Below, piece by piece: positions 1-13,402 of a DNA stretch of 64,000 nt (its first letter is position 1; each line of letters opens with the position of its first letter). The DNA comes from Sciurus carolinensis (Eukaryota; Chordata; Mammalia; Rodentia; Sciuridae): assembly GCF_902686445.1 (NCBI RefSeq), contig NC_062227.1, positions 18,365,678 to 18,429,677 of the forward strand, given 5' to 3'. A program made the position numbers and the translations under genes. Under the pieces are notes generated by a model. It was given only the letters and a program-made list of their open reading frames with translations, was not told the DNA's origin and did no database searches.

Positions 1-1039
1 ACTTGTTTTTATGCTGTTAACCAAAAAGGTGAGAGATAGTGTTGCTTTAGTCACCATTCTATGTTATGGTAAATTTAAAATTGTAGCTTTCACAGCTGTT
101 TAATTTTTACAACTTGGATAATATCATTAAGCATTATTTTAATGGATCCAGTTGAACTTAAAATACACTAGTGTGTTCAAGAGAACACAAAGAGGACCCT
201 AAAAAGTACAGAAAGTTTGAAATTGCTTATTTAATTTTTGGTCTTTTAACATTCTCTTAAAATGCATCAATAAGATGTGTCATGATACAGTATTTTATTT
301 TATTTTTTTAGGTCTTTAGCAGATGTGACAATTGTGTAGTATAAAAAAGTAAGGAAAATACTGAAGTTAATATAGTATGACCAATATGTACTTGAGAAGA
401 AACCTAGACAGTAAAAGATTTAAACTTTTATTGGCAGTTCATGATGACAATTAGTCATATCTAAGTAGCATATCTGCTACTGATTATCTCTTAGCTTATT
501 TTGGTTTTTAGTGGGTTTTATAGTGGTTTCAGGCAAAGCAAAATCTCTATACAGTATATTAAGACTGCTGACTTTTAGCTCTGGATGGGGATAAACCTGG
601 GGAAATATTGCTTTTTTGTGTCTTTTCAAAAATTAAGAGCTATCTTATTGCTGATGGAAAGGAATTGAAAGTGTATTTTCCAGTTTGACTGCAATATCCT
701 TTTGGAGACATGTATTCATGACTAGTCTGAATCAAATCAACTATTTTTTGTCCTATGAATTTTTTTTTAAATCATCAGGGTTGATCTCCAGAGTTTAAAA
801 TCTACTGGGAATTTTTTCTTTCTTAGAGAAGTGAACACAAAATTTATTAAGTCCCAATGCACAGTACTAGACTCTTATTTAAAAGCTAATTTGTGAAATG
901 ACATAATGAATCTGTTCCCTGATAGTTCTGTTTTTGTTAAGATAAAAAAAAAAAAACAGAAAGTGTGGTAGAAGGGGGAGAGCCTGAGAATAAGACACTG
1001 AGTTAGTTTTCATGTAACCCCTTGGTAAGGTCTATAAAG
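1..1039. other. AT-rich sequence, nothing recognised
   Basis: No convincing exon, RNA gene or repeat was recognised. There are several homopolymer T/A runs. It could be intergenic DNA, an intron or a long 3'UTR. Confidence 0.5.
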
Positions 1040-1330
1040 GGTTAATTCTTGAAATGCTTTCTTATTAGTGAGTGATTATAAAAACCTTAGCCTGACCCCT
1101 CCATACTCTTTGACTTCCTGGTTTTTGGGATGTAGTTTCTTTTCCTAAATGGGTACCACCACTGCCATCTGCCATGATGTGATACTGCCAAGAAAGCCTT
1201 CACTATAAGTGAACTGATGCCAGTGCTGTGCAGTTGAATATCCAAAACTGTGGGCTAAATAAAGCTCTTTCCTTTATAGTTAGCCTAGCCAAGGCATTTT
1301 GTTATGGCAATAAAAACCTGAGTAATTTAG
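1040..1330 (+). repeat. MaLR-type LTR remnant
   Basis: The right part has the layout of the 3' end of mammalian apparent LTR-retrotransposons (ERVL-MaLR): 'tgtgggctaaataaa' with a polyadenylation signal near 1,257, then 'ctctttcctttatagttag', then 'ggcattttgttatggcaat' and an ending like 'acctgagtaat'. The left boundary is approximate. No internal retroviral sequence was seen beside it, so it is probably a solo or fragmentary LTR. Confidence 0.6.
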
Positions 1331-2582
1331 CTTGTAATAGTGCATTTAACATGGAATACCTGTTTGTGGATAAGGTAAATTTCCCAAGTATCATCTAGAA
1401 GAAAGTGTCATGGCATCCAATGCAACATATTTAATTTTATATGGTCATTACCATTTTTAAATATAAAATTATATGTTTAAGATGAGATTTAAACTACTAA
1501 AATAATTGAAGTTAATCAAATTTCTCCTGCAGGGCTTCCCATTCTTGTCTGTTCCTTATGGATTGCCAGAGTAATGGTTTCTCCATTTGGTGCATGTCCT
1601 TTCAGCCATTTAAATATAAACAAAAACAATATGTTTGCCTGGTCTTAAGAACTTCAGAATTCTCTTGAAAATAACTGGTGGGAATGATAAAAGTCAGAAT
1701 GTTATTGAAAAAAGTGATATAAAATGATGATGGGACAAAAGGTAAACTTACGTTCTTTGACTCCTGATAATGGATACTATAAATAGAGTATTGCTTTGTC
1801 AATTGTAATAGCTACTTAGCTTCTGATAGATGGTTGATTAGGTTATGTCTGTCATTTTCCCAAGCTGTGTATTTTTCAAAATAGTAATAGGGGATTTGAA
1901 TGTTTTTCTGATAGGCCTCAAAAATTAGTTTTCAGGTATTTATGTACTATGCTACTTCTTTTGAGAGTGGTATTTATGTTCTGTCTAAAATTGATCCAGT
2001 GTGACTTAGATATTTTTTTAAAGAGGTCTTGTGCTTACCCATTTATGAACCACTGTGATTCTCTTTTGATCCCTTAATTTGTAATAAATGTTGTAAATGT
2101 ACCAAATATAAGGTCATTTATTTGGTTTTTGATTTTTCCCCTACAATAGCAGAAGGAATTCACTGTAGAAAGACTTTAAAGTTTGAGGAAGAGACAGATT
2201 ATCAGCAATGTTACCACCCAGTGGTGGTATATCCTTTAATTCTGTTTTAATAAAATCATCAGCATGATCAAAACTGGCTTAAAATCCTACTGCCATGTAA
2301 CAAGTAGATTTAGTGATAGAACTATGAAAAATATGACTAACTGAATTTTGTAGGCCTAGCAACTTGCACTTTAGTAACCCAGGTTGTGAAAAAGCCTTGA
2401 CTTAACATGTCAGGGAATTTCTGCACATAAATGACTGACAACTTGGTGCTTAAACTGTTGGTTAAGGAAACCTCAGCTGGATCAGTCAGTATATCTCTAT
2501 AACTGCCTGTTGATAAATAGTGTAGAACTTTTGTTGTGATAAGTGTCATTGTATCTTGGTAGTCAATCATTAAAATACTAAG
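1331..2582. other. Unassigned AT-rich sequence
   Basis: Nothing recognised. The 66-aa and 77-aa minus-strand ORFs here lack family motifs and are probably chance ORFs. Confidence 0.5.
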
Positions 2583-2660
2583 CTTTGGGGGTATAACTGG
2601 TATAAAGTCTGGCTTAGAATGATCAAGGCCCTGGGTTCAATTCCAATACTGGAAAAAACA
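2583..2660 (+). repeat. Degenerate ID-type SINE
   Basis: Recognisable by 'ccctgggttcaattcc' (tRNA-derived B box) followed by 'aatactgg' and an A-rich tail at 2,652-2,660. The A-box half ('gggggtataactggtataaa') is heavily mutated, so this is an old copy. Confidence 0.65.
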
Positions 2661-3493
2661 AAAGCAAGGTCTTAAGTTAGTAGAAGAAAATATTTAGAAA
2701 TGTCATAGTTTAAAAGACTAGTACAAAAGTCTTTTGTTTACAATGTTTAGAATGATTGCTTATTTTATTCTTGTGATACCTGAAAGTCATTTTACTCTGA
2801 ACTCTCATGTTTTCATTCTTTGTCTTTTGATTACTAGAGTGGATTTTAAAATCCTGTTTCATTTTCATACTCAAATATAAGAGTAAATTTTGGAACACAT
2901 AAAGGAAGTCACTGCAAATCTGTTTTCAAGAAAAAGACTACAGGGTACATAGTGAGTTAAAATGCATTATAAATCCCATTCTGAGAAGTTTTCTTTAAAT
3001 ACTCTAAAAATATTTTAATAGGATTGACTTTTCCCTTTGAATAGAGTGTTTGAACTTTCTTCTTTCATGAAACAACAATAACTAGAAATGGATATAGGAA
3101 ATTCTATATTCATTTAAAACTGTATTATACTCTACTTTACTATACTATTATCTATTTCTGTATTATGCTTTTCATGCCATTGATTTGGCTTTCAAGGAAA
3201 AGAAGGGAAGGAATAAGCATGGATTTATAATAGTTGAACAACCTCATTGTTTATGATGAACAGTAAGTTTGCTTTTTCTTGACAGGGACTTATCATCATC
3301 ACTGATTTTATTGTATCTGTATAACACTTAATAAAATGAATGTCAGTCATACCACTATCATAAGTCATATATTTATATACATATACATCTGGACATCTGG
3401 TACACAGCTCAGAAGGAACCATTCATTTAGAATACTATGTAAATGACATAGCCTCTATTGCTTCAGGAGAACTCCTGATATTTCTTAATGAGT
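2661..3493. other. Unassigned AT-rich sequence
   Basis: Nothing recognised. A 65-aa minus ORF at 3,225-3,422 has no recognisable domain. Confidence 0.5.
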
Positions 3494-3932
3494 TGTTTTA
3501 GTCAGCTTTTTCTGCTCTTGTGATCTTGCTTGTGGAAAAGAGCAAATTTATAGGAGAAAAAGGCTATTTGAACTCCCAACTTCAGAGTTCTCAGTCCATT
3601 GATGGCTGACTCTATTGCTGTGGGCCCAATGTGAGGCAGGACCTCATGGCAGAAGGACATGGAGGAGGAAAACAGCCAGGGCCCTACACCAGGAAACAGA
3701 GAGAGACCATTTCCATCACTGCAGACAAGATAGACTCCAAAGTCATGGCCAGGGACCCACTTCTAGCCATATATATCCTACCTTCCTACAGTACCACCCA
3801 GTTAGCCCCTATCAGGGACTGACACACTGATCAAGTTAAGGTTCTCATAACCCAGTCATTTTACCCCTAAACTTCCTTGCATGATTCATACATGAGCTTT
3901 TAGGGGGGACAGTTAATATCTAAACCATAACA
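3494..3932 (-). repeat. MaLR-type LTR, minus orientation
   Basis: Read on the minus strand it begins 'tgttatggtttagatat', continues 'gtccccc..aaaagctcatg', and ends 'agctgactaaaaca'. This is the order and wording of MST/MLT1-class MaLR LTRs, bounded by TG...CA. I looked for a 5-bp target duplication ('tgagt' left, 'gtgat' right) and they do not match, so boundaries may be off by a few bases or the duplication has decayed. The plus-strand ORFs of 63-71 aa inside it are accidental. Confidence 0.7.
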
Positions 3933-3989
3933 GTGATGCTTTCTGGATTTTCCAGGCAGTATGTTTAGACCCTTATATCTTTGGTGTTA

Positions 3990-4095
3990 CAACATCTTCA
4001 AGTTTTTAAAGAGGCAGGTAAGTATTATTCTCATTTTATACATGATGGGATACATGATCTCAGACACAAAATGACTGCATTTTTATTAATCTTTT
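3990..4095 (+). repeat. MIR SINE fragment
   Basis: Contains 'ggtaagtattattctcatttta' followed by 'catgatgggata..atctcagacacaaaatgact', the degenerate MIR core (two-base Cys/His-like text 'tattatccccattttacagatgagg'). Old and diverged. Confidence 0.6.
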
Positions 4096-4737
4096 CTGTT
4101 TTCTGTAAAATAATGATTATATTATACTCAGTGATCTACAGTGCTTATGGACGTAGAGTTTTGTGTGAGATGCACCTAAACCTCAACTTGTTTTGGTTCC
4201 TTGTAGCTATAAAGGTTTGAACAAGTTAAATTAATATCTTTTTTTTAAAATTCCACCATTGAAAATAATACTGTGTACATAAATTTTTTGAAGATGTAAA
4301 TGCATTAATGTACTGGAAACATCCCAAAGCTTTATATACTGTTTTATAGTTGCTTTAATAATCAATAATAAAGGCAATGCTATTTTGTGTGCTGTTTTTT
4401 ACAGAGATTATGAGATTACTTACTTGGCTGCAGAAACTGAGGCACCTCACACAGCAGTCATATGTATTTAAGCAGAGGTCAGTGTGGACCAGTCATACCT
4501 CATTTATCAGTATTGTAAACAGTGAGTGGAAGGAGTTAAAAAATAAGAGGAGGAACCTCAAATAACAAGGAAAATAGTTGTTTCATAGTCCAGAAGAGGC
4601 TGATCCAGATAAGACTTCATACAGTATAGATAAAAAAGTAGGAGTTTTGAATCATCTGACCACACAAAGAAGAAATGAGAAATGACTAAAGTTTGAATTT
4701 TTAACCATTGGAGTATTAATACTGTGTCTATGAATTC
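4096..4737. other. Unassigned sequence
   Basis: Nothing firmly recognised. 'gaaactgaggcacctcaca' near 4,435 could be a further MIR scrap. Confidence 0.4.
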
Positions 4738-4841
4738 TGAGGTGTTCCTTTCTTTTTTGGTGGTGCTGGGGATTAAACCCATGGTGCCACTCACACCAGA
4801 CGAGTGCTCTACCACTCAGCCCCAGCCCATGAGGTGTTCCT
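4738..4841 (-). mobile_element. ID SINE (minus) with target-site duplication
   Basis: The SINE body is 4,750-4,829. Read on minus it runs 'ggctgggg', 'gagtggtagagcactcg', 'gggtttaatccccagcacc' and a short A-rich tail. It is flanked by the perfect 12-bp direct repeat TGAGGTGTTCCT at 4,738-4,749 and 4,830-4,841, proving retrotransposition. Confidence 0.9.
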
Positions 4842-4982
4842 GACATACCATCATTGCTACTGTTCTTCATAGTAACTTTGAGCCAGCAAGAAGTGTTTGA
4901 ATTACAACCAATGTACTATAGAAAGACTTTGATTAGTTGGTTTTAATCTTTGCAATTTGAACACCAGTTACCTGTCTATTCA

Positions 4983-5216
4983 TTCCTTTCATATCTTTTT
5001 TTCTTTGAGGGGGTCGTGCTGGGGATAGATCTCAGGGGTAATTAATTACTGAGCCACATACCCAGCCCTATTTTGTATTTTTTAAAAGCAGGATATCACT
5101 GAGTTGCTTACTAGCACCTTACTTTTGCTGAGGGTACCTTTGAACTATGATCCTCCTTCATCAGCCTCCAGAGTCACTGGTAATACAGGCATGTGCCACC
5201 ATGCCCAGCTGTCCTT
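4983..5216 (-). repeat. B1-dID-type dimeric SINE (minus)
   Basis: On minus it starts with a 7SL-like B1 half ('agctgggcatggtggcacat', 'ggaggctgatgaaggaggat', 'agttcaaaggtaccctcag') and continues, through 'actcagtgatatcctg', into an ID-like half ('gggctgggtatgtggctcagt ... tccccagcac'). This two-part structure is that of B1-dID elements described from squirrels and some other non-murid rodents. Confidence 0.8.
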
Positions 5217-5485
5217 TAACTCTTCATTGTACTTGATTATAAAAATACTAAATTTGAATATGTTTATTATTTAATTTGATTCAAAAATTAAGTAAGTCAA
5301 TAGAAAGGTTTTTGGTCAGTGGTGTGTTAAATGTTATGAATTCAGATCTCAATAAATATGCTGGCTTTTGGAACTTTTTCTTATTGCTCTTTTAGTTTGT
5401 AAAGGTCAGTGTCTGCTTGTTTTCTAACCCTTTGATGCCTTCTGTTAATAGGGAACATTATTAAAATCAGTCCTGCTCCTAAATA

Positions 5486-5519
<34 letters not shown>

Positions 5520-6339
5520 GTCTAGTAAATCTTCTCATTTATTTTAAGTGATACAAAAAAAAGCATTTTCCTCCAGGGAGATTTCTTATTTTTAAAAGAT
5601 GTTTCCTTTTGAAGCAAATTGGAATCTCAATATATTAACATTTTCAGAATTTTGAATCTGCTACATATAACCTAGTGCCTGCATACAGCTAAGAAAATAT
5701 GTGGACAACTGTCTTGTACAGGATCTTTACTCATGCAGTACTGAATTTTTGTAAAGACACTAAATAAACCCTTTTGGTATCTTTTCACTATCCAAAAAGT
5801 TAGTTCAGTAATTAGAATGAGCCCTAAGCAGTTTCAAGCTTGAAGTTTATGTTTAGGAACAATTTCTCACAGTGCTCCAAGATATCAGAAATGCAGAATT
5901 TTTAAAATGGGAACAGTATGTTGTCACGGCTTGACAATTATACAAAAAGGTGATGGTGTATTGTGTTTCACATTGGTACTTAAGTAAAATTGAGAGTCAG
6001 GGCTTTCATGTTTTTGTACAGTTTATTTCTGGTGTACTTGTTATTTCAGTTAGAGGACTTTAGTCCATTTTAAGAGTATGACCATGCATTATGTATAAGC
6101 AAAAATGAATTCCAGGTTTCATTAAGCAATAATAAAAGCATGTTTATTGCTACCCATGCTTGCAGGATCTTCAATTCTTCACCTGTATCCTGAATGAGAA
6201 ATGGGAGACAGAGGGATAAATTTTGTCAGTTAGTGTACTTACTTAAGATAAATTATATTTGTTTCCCCATGCAGAGCAGTGTTCCACTCAAGAGTAGAGA
6301 ACAAATAGTTTAGGTAGTCTGGTAGGTAAACAATGCAAC
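5217..6339. other. Unassigned AT-rich sequence with a GT microsatellite
   Basis: No gene or dispersed repeat recognised. The only clear structure is the (GT)14 tract at 5,489-5,516. Confidence 0.5.
5489..5516. repeat. (GT)14 microsatellite
   Basis: Uninterrupted GT dinucleotide run of 28 bp, read directly. Confidence 0.97.
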
Positions 6340-6510
6340 TTCCTTCCCCCAATAGGTCCATGTACTAATCCCCAAAAGTGAATGTGTGACCACTTGGAAA
6401 AGATAAATTAAGATTGCAGATGAAGTATGGTTGCTAACCAGCTTACTGTAAGGTAGGAAGAGTATTGTGGATTATGCTGATGAGTCCAGTGTATCCTCGC
6501 ACAGGTTCCA
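6340..6510 (+). repeat. MLT1-like LTR fragment
   Basis: Contains in order 'aggtccatgtactaatcccc', 'gtgaatgtgtgacca', 'aagattgcagatgaagta', 'gtggattatgctgatgagtc' and 'cagtgta', a diverged version of the central part of MLT1 (MaLR) LTRs. No termini are visible. Confidence 0.6.
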
Positions 6511-9500
6511 TGGTGTTCATTTTGTTATATGTTATCACAGTAACAAAAGTGTGTGGTTTATTTAGTGTCATTTACTGTTACTTTATTCCAAAATTGTTTT
6601 TTCTGATGAAAAAGTGATATAACAAATTAAATGAATCCCTTAATGCCTGCTTATATATTTGGTTTTCATCCTGTGCTCCTACAATCCTGGGATTACTTTT
6701 TCCCCTCAGATTTCTTTTTAATTATCTTATTCTCTTCAACTTGAAATATTACTGACAAGAAAACATAACCCTTACTAATTTCAGCCCTTGAATTTTTTTT
6801 TTAGGAATTTCCCTGTCTTTTTGGATTTCTGTATTTAGCCTGCCTATCATGCCTATGTGATTAAGTTTAAGGAATTTGTTAATAGATTTTTTTAATCCCT
6901 TTCTATGTGTTTTAACAATTGTAGAGGTCTATAGAGGAGAAACAGGGATACCAGAAAGATCATGTGCTTCAGTTAAAAACTATTCAAGTTGCTTGCAGTA
7001 GTTGAAATCCTGGAAGCATCCTCCTTTCTAAAACTTTGACTGTTGGGTAAATTTCCAGGTCAAGAACATAAGGATGGCAGTTTTGGTAATTGTTGTGCTC
7101 AGTACTGTTAGTCACTGTCGGCATGTGACTTCTTTGAGATCAGAATAGATAATTTTTTAACAGAGGATACCTGCTGATAATTGTTTAAAATTTTTCCAAG
7201 AAAGTAAGACAAATGCCCCTTTTCTCTCCAAAAGGAAGGGAGTATTTGTGCAAGTAGCAGTTAAAGTCAAATTCAGGGGAGTATGAATGCTTTGACTTAG
7301 CAAGCTTCACATTGCATTTTCAGATCATTTTATTGCCAACCACTGTCTTTCTGGTGGTGTTTAGGATTCTGCTACTCTGGGTCCAGTGAGGAAAGGGAAG
7401 TCACACAGTAATGAGAACAGAGAATGTTTAATGTAAAGAATTACTATCACAGGCTGTTTCCTAGTATGAAGTAAAGAGAGCTGTAAAAAATAATAGTAAT
7501 CGATGCCAGTGTACCCTGTGCTTGTAGGGCTGTGATTGAGTAACCAAGCAAACAGCTCACACAAGGTTTGAGATGTAGGCCTCATCAGAGAGGACTTGTC
7601 TATGACTACTGGACAGCAGAGAAGGCATGCTGATGGAATTTGCTAGAATGTCACCCTCTCTGGTACTAGGGGCACATGTTTATGGAAGGTTTTTCAGCAG
7701 GACCTGTGTTCTACAGACTTGTAAGCTCAGGAGGGAGTGTGCATAAGAAGCTGTGGGATGTGGTGCAGAGCAGGAGACTGGTGCTGGAGACACCTTCAAG
7801 CAATGACCTAAACAGAAGCAGAATTCTTCTCTTGCAGTGTCTCTGGTGCCATCTGCTGAACATTATCCATCAGTTGACATTGGCACAGAAACTAGAGTAG
7901 ATTTTTTGTACCTATTCCCTGGTTTAATCACGGCAGCAAATTGCTGTTCTAGGTTTTACCTGAAGTACATGTTCATAGCATTTGCACCTTGTGCCATCCA
8001 GAAATGTAACCAGACAATTATGAGAGCACAGAACTGCATCAAAACAGCATCAACTACTATGAGAGGTGGATAATAAGTGTCAACTGAATCTAACATGAAA
8101 AATGCAGTAGAAAAGGCCCTGACTGGGAATTAAAGAATGCCTATACATAGGTTACTTTTCTGAAGAAATCTATTTTATTTGCAAGACACTAAATCTACAA
8201 GATAATGATTTTTAAATCATTGCAGCGCTTGGCAATGTGCCAGAGAATAATATGGTAAAAATCATGCATGTATCACTATTGAAAGTTACTCAATTCATGT
8301 GAACACATTCTAATATAAAATTCTAAAAATAGCATTGAAACACCATCAGAGATGTCTCAAAATTAGTTTTTGGATAGAAAACCAGAAACTGTATGTTGAC
8401 AAACTAGACAAAAATATAATATCCCCCCTACATGCTTGAATTTCTCAATTACTGAGTTACATAAGATTAATTCAACATATATGGAAAAAATTAGAACTGT
8501 ATTTATTTCATTAGCTTATTTTTTTGGTGGTGGGGAGATGGATTGATTTCTAAGAAGGCAGTGGGAAAAGAAGTGCAGAAAATTTTATTGGATAATACTT
8601 GTTTAATTCAAGACAATAATTATTCCAAATTATCTACTAAAATCCCCTATTGGGGAAATTGAAGAGAATATGTGCATACAATAAAGTAATTAAGTGATTA
8701 GTCTATACAGCTACAAGCAATGAACTAAGGTATAATTGAGGTATAAAATGATCATTTGGGTCATAAAATAAAAGTATCAGCTAATTCTTGCACTGAATCA
8801 CTTAAGAGCCATTTAAACCTTAATAAAAAAGAAAATTGAAAAAAAAAGAAAAAATGAGAAGAAAAATGATGAGGACATGTACAAATGCATAAGAACCAAA
8901 CATCCATTGGTTAAAAAAAAACACAAACATGTATGAACGGGTCAAAGGTATTATAAATCAAAAAATTCAGCTACATTGAAGAGTGCAAAATTGTAAAATC
9001 AATGTATTTTTTTAGTGAACTGTAAAATATAATGAAAATATTTAGAATGGGTTTTAAGTTAATGAATTTTACAAATTCTAAAAAAACTCCAAGTTTACCA
9101 AATATTTGTGGCAAAATCATATCACCATTTCTTTTCCTTTTTAGTATACAACAAAGAACACATCACATTTAAATATCCAAGGAAAGGTCTTTCAGTAGAA
9201 TTTATTTAGATGTAGATCTTGAGGATCAATGTTGATCAATTTTAGATCAGTTGTTATGTAAACTGGTTGCTTTTCTCATTTTACTCCAGTTAAAAAAATT
9301 AATCAAAGATCTCTTGATCCCTACTTTAGAAGGTTAATAAAGTTTTCACTCTTTTTAGTCTTGTACATGCTAACATTCTGCACAGTGTCTATAAACAGAA
9401 ATTCACTCAATAAGGGTGATTTTCTGGGAATCAAGGGCAGGCTGTTTCTGTTTGGTATATAAACACAGTGTTTGTTAACAGTAATTGGCATAGTTTCTGA

Positions 9501-10384
9501 AAACAGAAAAATTTACAAGTAATAAATATGCCTATGATGTGAGTGCTTCTTATAGGGGACTTTGAAGATAACATGAAAAAGTAAAATTTAGAGCAAAAAA
9601 TTGCCTTGCAACCATATATTGCTATTAGTGAATGTGGGAAATAGTTGGGCCAGGCTAATTGGACAAAGAACAATATAATATATTTAGCCAAGAATATAAA
9701 TGATACTTTGATGTTTTTTAGAAAATCACTTTTCAGTCCATTACATCTATCATTCCTAAGGATGATGTTTTCTATACTTTCTTGGTTTTAGAAGGCATTG
9801 TATTTGAAAGACGTACTTATTTGTAATCATGTTTTATAATACTGAGTTTTGAGATCACATAGAGCATTTCCTACAGAGTAGCTATAATAATAGTAATAAT
9901 AATAATAATAATAATAAAAACATCTACATCCTTAAGTTGAAAGCAACCTACTTACCCCCTTCTAAAAATTACCTTGGCTAATTCTATTAATTCTCATTTC
10001 CTCGATGGAAAGATATTTCAAAGAGAATTAATAACTAACTTTTGCATGTGTATCTATCTACCGATGCCCACTGAAACCCCAACTTAATTGCAAATGCTGT
10101 AACAGAAGAGGCTTAGTCTTGCTAGAGTGGAAAGCTATTTCTTTGTTTTTTATAATAGTTTTGAATTCCTATTTATGATTTATGAGAAGAAATAAACCAA
10201 GGAAAGAATGCATAATAATTTGAAATATTTTAGAAAATTTATGACCTTCTGTAACTCATATTATATCAATTTTTTGAATTTTTCATGTGTGTAGAATTAA
10301 AATGTATAGTATGTACATTTCATATTTACCTTCTCCTTTTCATTTTCTATACAAAAATTTATCTAAATTCATCATAAATTATTT
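6511..10384. other. Long unassigned stretch, no gene recognised
   Basis: No protein domain or RNA gene was recognised on either strand. ORFs at 7,361-7,585 (minus), 7,676-8,073 (plus) and 9,431-9,691 (minus) have no family motif. The 7,600-8,075 part is a little less AT-rich than its surroundings and may be an old retroelement or non-coding exon; I cannot tell which. An AAT microsatellite lies at 9,884-9,917. Confidence 0.45.
9884..9917. repeat. (AAT)n microsatellite
   Basis: About eleven AAT/TAA units with one interrupting TAG, read directly. Confidence 0.95.
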
Positions 10385-10500
10385 TTTTGAACCTGGAAAT
10401 GAACCCAGGGATGATTAAACACTAAGACACATCCCCAGATTGTCTTTTATTAATCCATTGGTGAGATTACAGTCCTCATAATCCAACCACTTCCTGAAAA
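10385..10500 (-). repeat. Degenerate ID-half SINE fragment (minus)
   Basis: Plus-strand text 'aacctggaaatgaaccca' then 'cactaagacacatccccag' is the reverse complement of a decayed ID/dID module. A poorly preserved B1-like part ('gattacagtcctcataat') follows. Confidence 0.55.
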
Positions 10501-10639
10501 GCCTCCCTCTGAACATTATTGTACAGGGAACTTTGAGAGGTTTTGCAGAACATTGCAGATCCAAATCATGCACATCCTATTCCTAAACAGCTCCTTCAGG
10601 GACTGCTTCTCTGCTATGCAAGATGCCACTGTAATTTCT

Positions 10640-11040
10640 TAATTAAACTGCAGCAATCATCTTCTATTACCTCTTCTGGTTTCCACTCATGCCTAGCCAC
10701 AACCCAGTACATTGTCTGAATGCACTTCTAAAGATGTTTGTATGGGGTAATTCCCTATTTAAAAGCCTTCATGGTACTCTGTTTTTTTATGTTAAAATTC
10801 AAACTTCGCTTTGAATGTGGCATTCCCTTCACCAGGGAAACCCTTTGTCCAGGCTATTGATTTCCTCTTATTTATTCTATAGGTCTCATTTTAGACATTA
10901 CTTTCTTGGAATATTTTTTCTAGTTCCTCAAGGCTGAAGATTACTCCTCATATGTCCAGGAAGTATTATTGTTTGTGATAAAATTACTGTATTTGTTTCT
11001 CTCATGCCTGGCACCAGGACTGGAAAAAAGTGTCTGATAA
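10640..11040 (+). repeat. L2-like LINE 3' fragment
   Basis: Order and wording match the L2 3' end: 'aagccttcatggtactct', 'aaaattcaaacttcgctttg', 'ggcattcccttcacc', then 'gtttctctcatgcctggcacc'. Strongly diverged, so the family call is moderate. Confidence 0.5.
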
Positions 11041-13199
11041 TCAGGTCCTAACAATTGAAAATGAAAACAATTTATTTCCACCATTGGTGATCAAACTCAA
11101 ATCACTGTGGAATCACCTGAAAGACCCACTAAACCATAGCCTGCTGGTTTTACTCCTACAGTTTCTGTTCACCAGTTTAGTGTTGTGCTGATGGTAAGTT
11201 TGGAATTAGATATTGGCAGGGATCTGAGAGCAAAACACTGAAGTATCCAGAGGGGAGAGGTCTCATCAGGAGAAGCTTACAGGTCCAGGTGTAAGTAACA
11301 CCCCCACCCCAGGATGGGAAATGGGGACTTTTGTTTGCACATGAAAAATGCACAATATTCCCTTGTGGACACATTCATGTTTTAACTTGCCTTCTAATGA
11401 TTTTGGGGATTATTTTTCTCAGAGAACCTACTGAGAATCCATTAGGGACATTTCTTAATGAGTTAGGTAACAAGTGACTTATTAGATTCATCACCACCTG
11501 CTTTTTTTAAAAAACACTATAATAGTTTACTATAAAATATATATTCACATTTGAACTTTTATAAGAACAGAAAAACATGATTCCATGTCCCATGAGATAG
11601 AGGCAGAATAAACAAGGATAGGTAGAAAGAAACCAACAAAGAAACAGCAAATTTAAATCTGAGAAGCTGCTATGAGCACCCTCATGTTTACTCCCCAAGA
11701 TTATTCTCCTCCAGAAATAAATTGTTTAAGAGAACTTGAATCTTAGAGTATTGTGAATCAAATTAATGTTCATATTTATTGCTAGTTTTCATAATGTTTC
11801 CCTTAGACTAAATAAAGTGAAGGGAAAAATATCATTAGATATTCATTAGTATTTTCTACACATTATGTGTTGACTGTATGACATCAACATAAAGACCCTG
11901 AGAGGAGCAGACAACTGTAACAGACCCCATGGTCCATAATTAAGTGTTGAGCTCAACAGACAGATATGCCCTTGCCCTGCTACTCCTTGTCACTTCTCAT
12001 GTTCACTATCCACAAAATTTCTTTTAAAAAGATATGCCAATTACCTCTAAAATGAGTCTCAGTCTCAAGACCCTGCACTCCTTCTCCCCTGGAGTGTATA
12101 TTCAACTCTTATTTACTTTTCTATATAATCACCTTGTATTTCTAAATAAATATTTATGCATCTTCTGATATACCATGAAATTCCTTTTTATTGTGCAAGT
12201 CAAGAACTTGCCAGGGTCAAGTTGCGATTGCTATTTCCATTCTGGGTGAACTTCTTGGATCCTATTCAGTGATAATATGAAGGAAGTCCATTATGACTTT
12301 CATTTTCATTTTTGAATGGCTCAATTTCTCTGTCCCTTTTTGAAACATTGATTTCTCTTTTTATTTTTTTAGAGTTGCCTGTTCATCTTCTTTGTTTATT
12401 TCTATAGAAGTCATTAATCTATTTTCTAATTGATGAAAAGCTAGTTATATAAATATTAATATTTTCCATGTCTTTCATAAAGATGATTTTGATTTTTAGT
12501 CCATTAAGTCCTAAGTATTCAAATCTGTGAACATACTAATCACATATTCTCTCAAAGTTAACACAAGTGGTATGTTTGTTGAACAATTTAAGATTTTATA
12601 GGTGTTCCACATCTGTAATGATGGAACAGAATGTATCAACTTACAAATAGGTGGTTCTATTAATTTTTTAGAAAGCTGCAGCTTTTTCTTAAATATAAAT
12701 GTATAAATCTATTATTTAGAAAAACTTTCATTTTAATCTCATGATCCATAAGAGGAATTAAGACAGAGAGGAAGAAAGGACACAGGAGAGTGATGTTTAT
12801 CATGCTTATTAAGGAATTTTTAGTGACTGTCAAATTTTAACTTACATAGGAATCTCTTGGATATCTTGTTAAAGTACAGACTGGATTCAGTAGGCCCAGG
12901 TCAAGCCTGAGAATGTGCATTCAGTTCTTTCAGGTGAATTGGATGGTTCATGGACTACAACAGGAATACCTAGGCTCTACATTGTAACAAGTGGAAAAAT
13001 ATTAGTGAGTTTAGTGATCATTCTAATTGCACATTATCATTTTTTTGCAAACCCTCTTTTCTCTACTTAAGTTTATTATTCTCAACTTCTTATTCTGGAA
13101 AGTAGGAGACAAGCACAGCTCATTTTTAAAAGAAAAATGCATCAGTGCTCATGGAGTAACAGTCCTGTAACTCTTGGTCTTTTAGAATAAATTCCTCAT
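11041..13199. other. Unassigned AT-rich sequence
   Basis: No gene recognised. Small ORFs at 11,177-11,374 and 11,507-11,698 (minus) have no motif. The 11,880-12,180 part looks like an LTR-style unit (moderate GC followed by a T-rich stretch and 'aataaat') but lacks identifiable ends. Confidence 0.45.
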
Positions 13200-13402
13200 A
13201 TTTTTTGATAGTGAGGATGGAAATGATGGGTAATCAACCACTGAGCTACATCTCCAGCCCCTTTTATTACAACTTTGAGGTAGTATATAAGTTGGTTTCA
13301 TAGGAACTCATTTAGTTGCTGAGACTGGTCTTGAATTTGCTGTCCTCCAGTCTCAGTCCTTCAAGTCTCTGGGATAATAGACAGGCACCACTCTGCCTGG
13401 CA
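13200..13402 (-). repeat. B1-dID-type dimeric SINE (minus)
   Basis: On minus: B1 half ('atgccaggcagagtggtgcc', 'gactggaggacagcaaattc') followed by an ID-like half ending near 'accactgagctacatctcc' (plus-strand text). Old copy with many substitutions. Confidence 0.7.

Noticed and set aside
3489..3937. Target-site duplication around the MaLR LTR
   Set aside because: Flanking 5-mers (tgagt and gtgat) do not match.
7676..8073. Two overlapping plus ORFs (74 and 78 codons) as an unknown gene
   Set aside because: No domain, no splice or promoter support, and different frames; left as unassigned.
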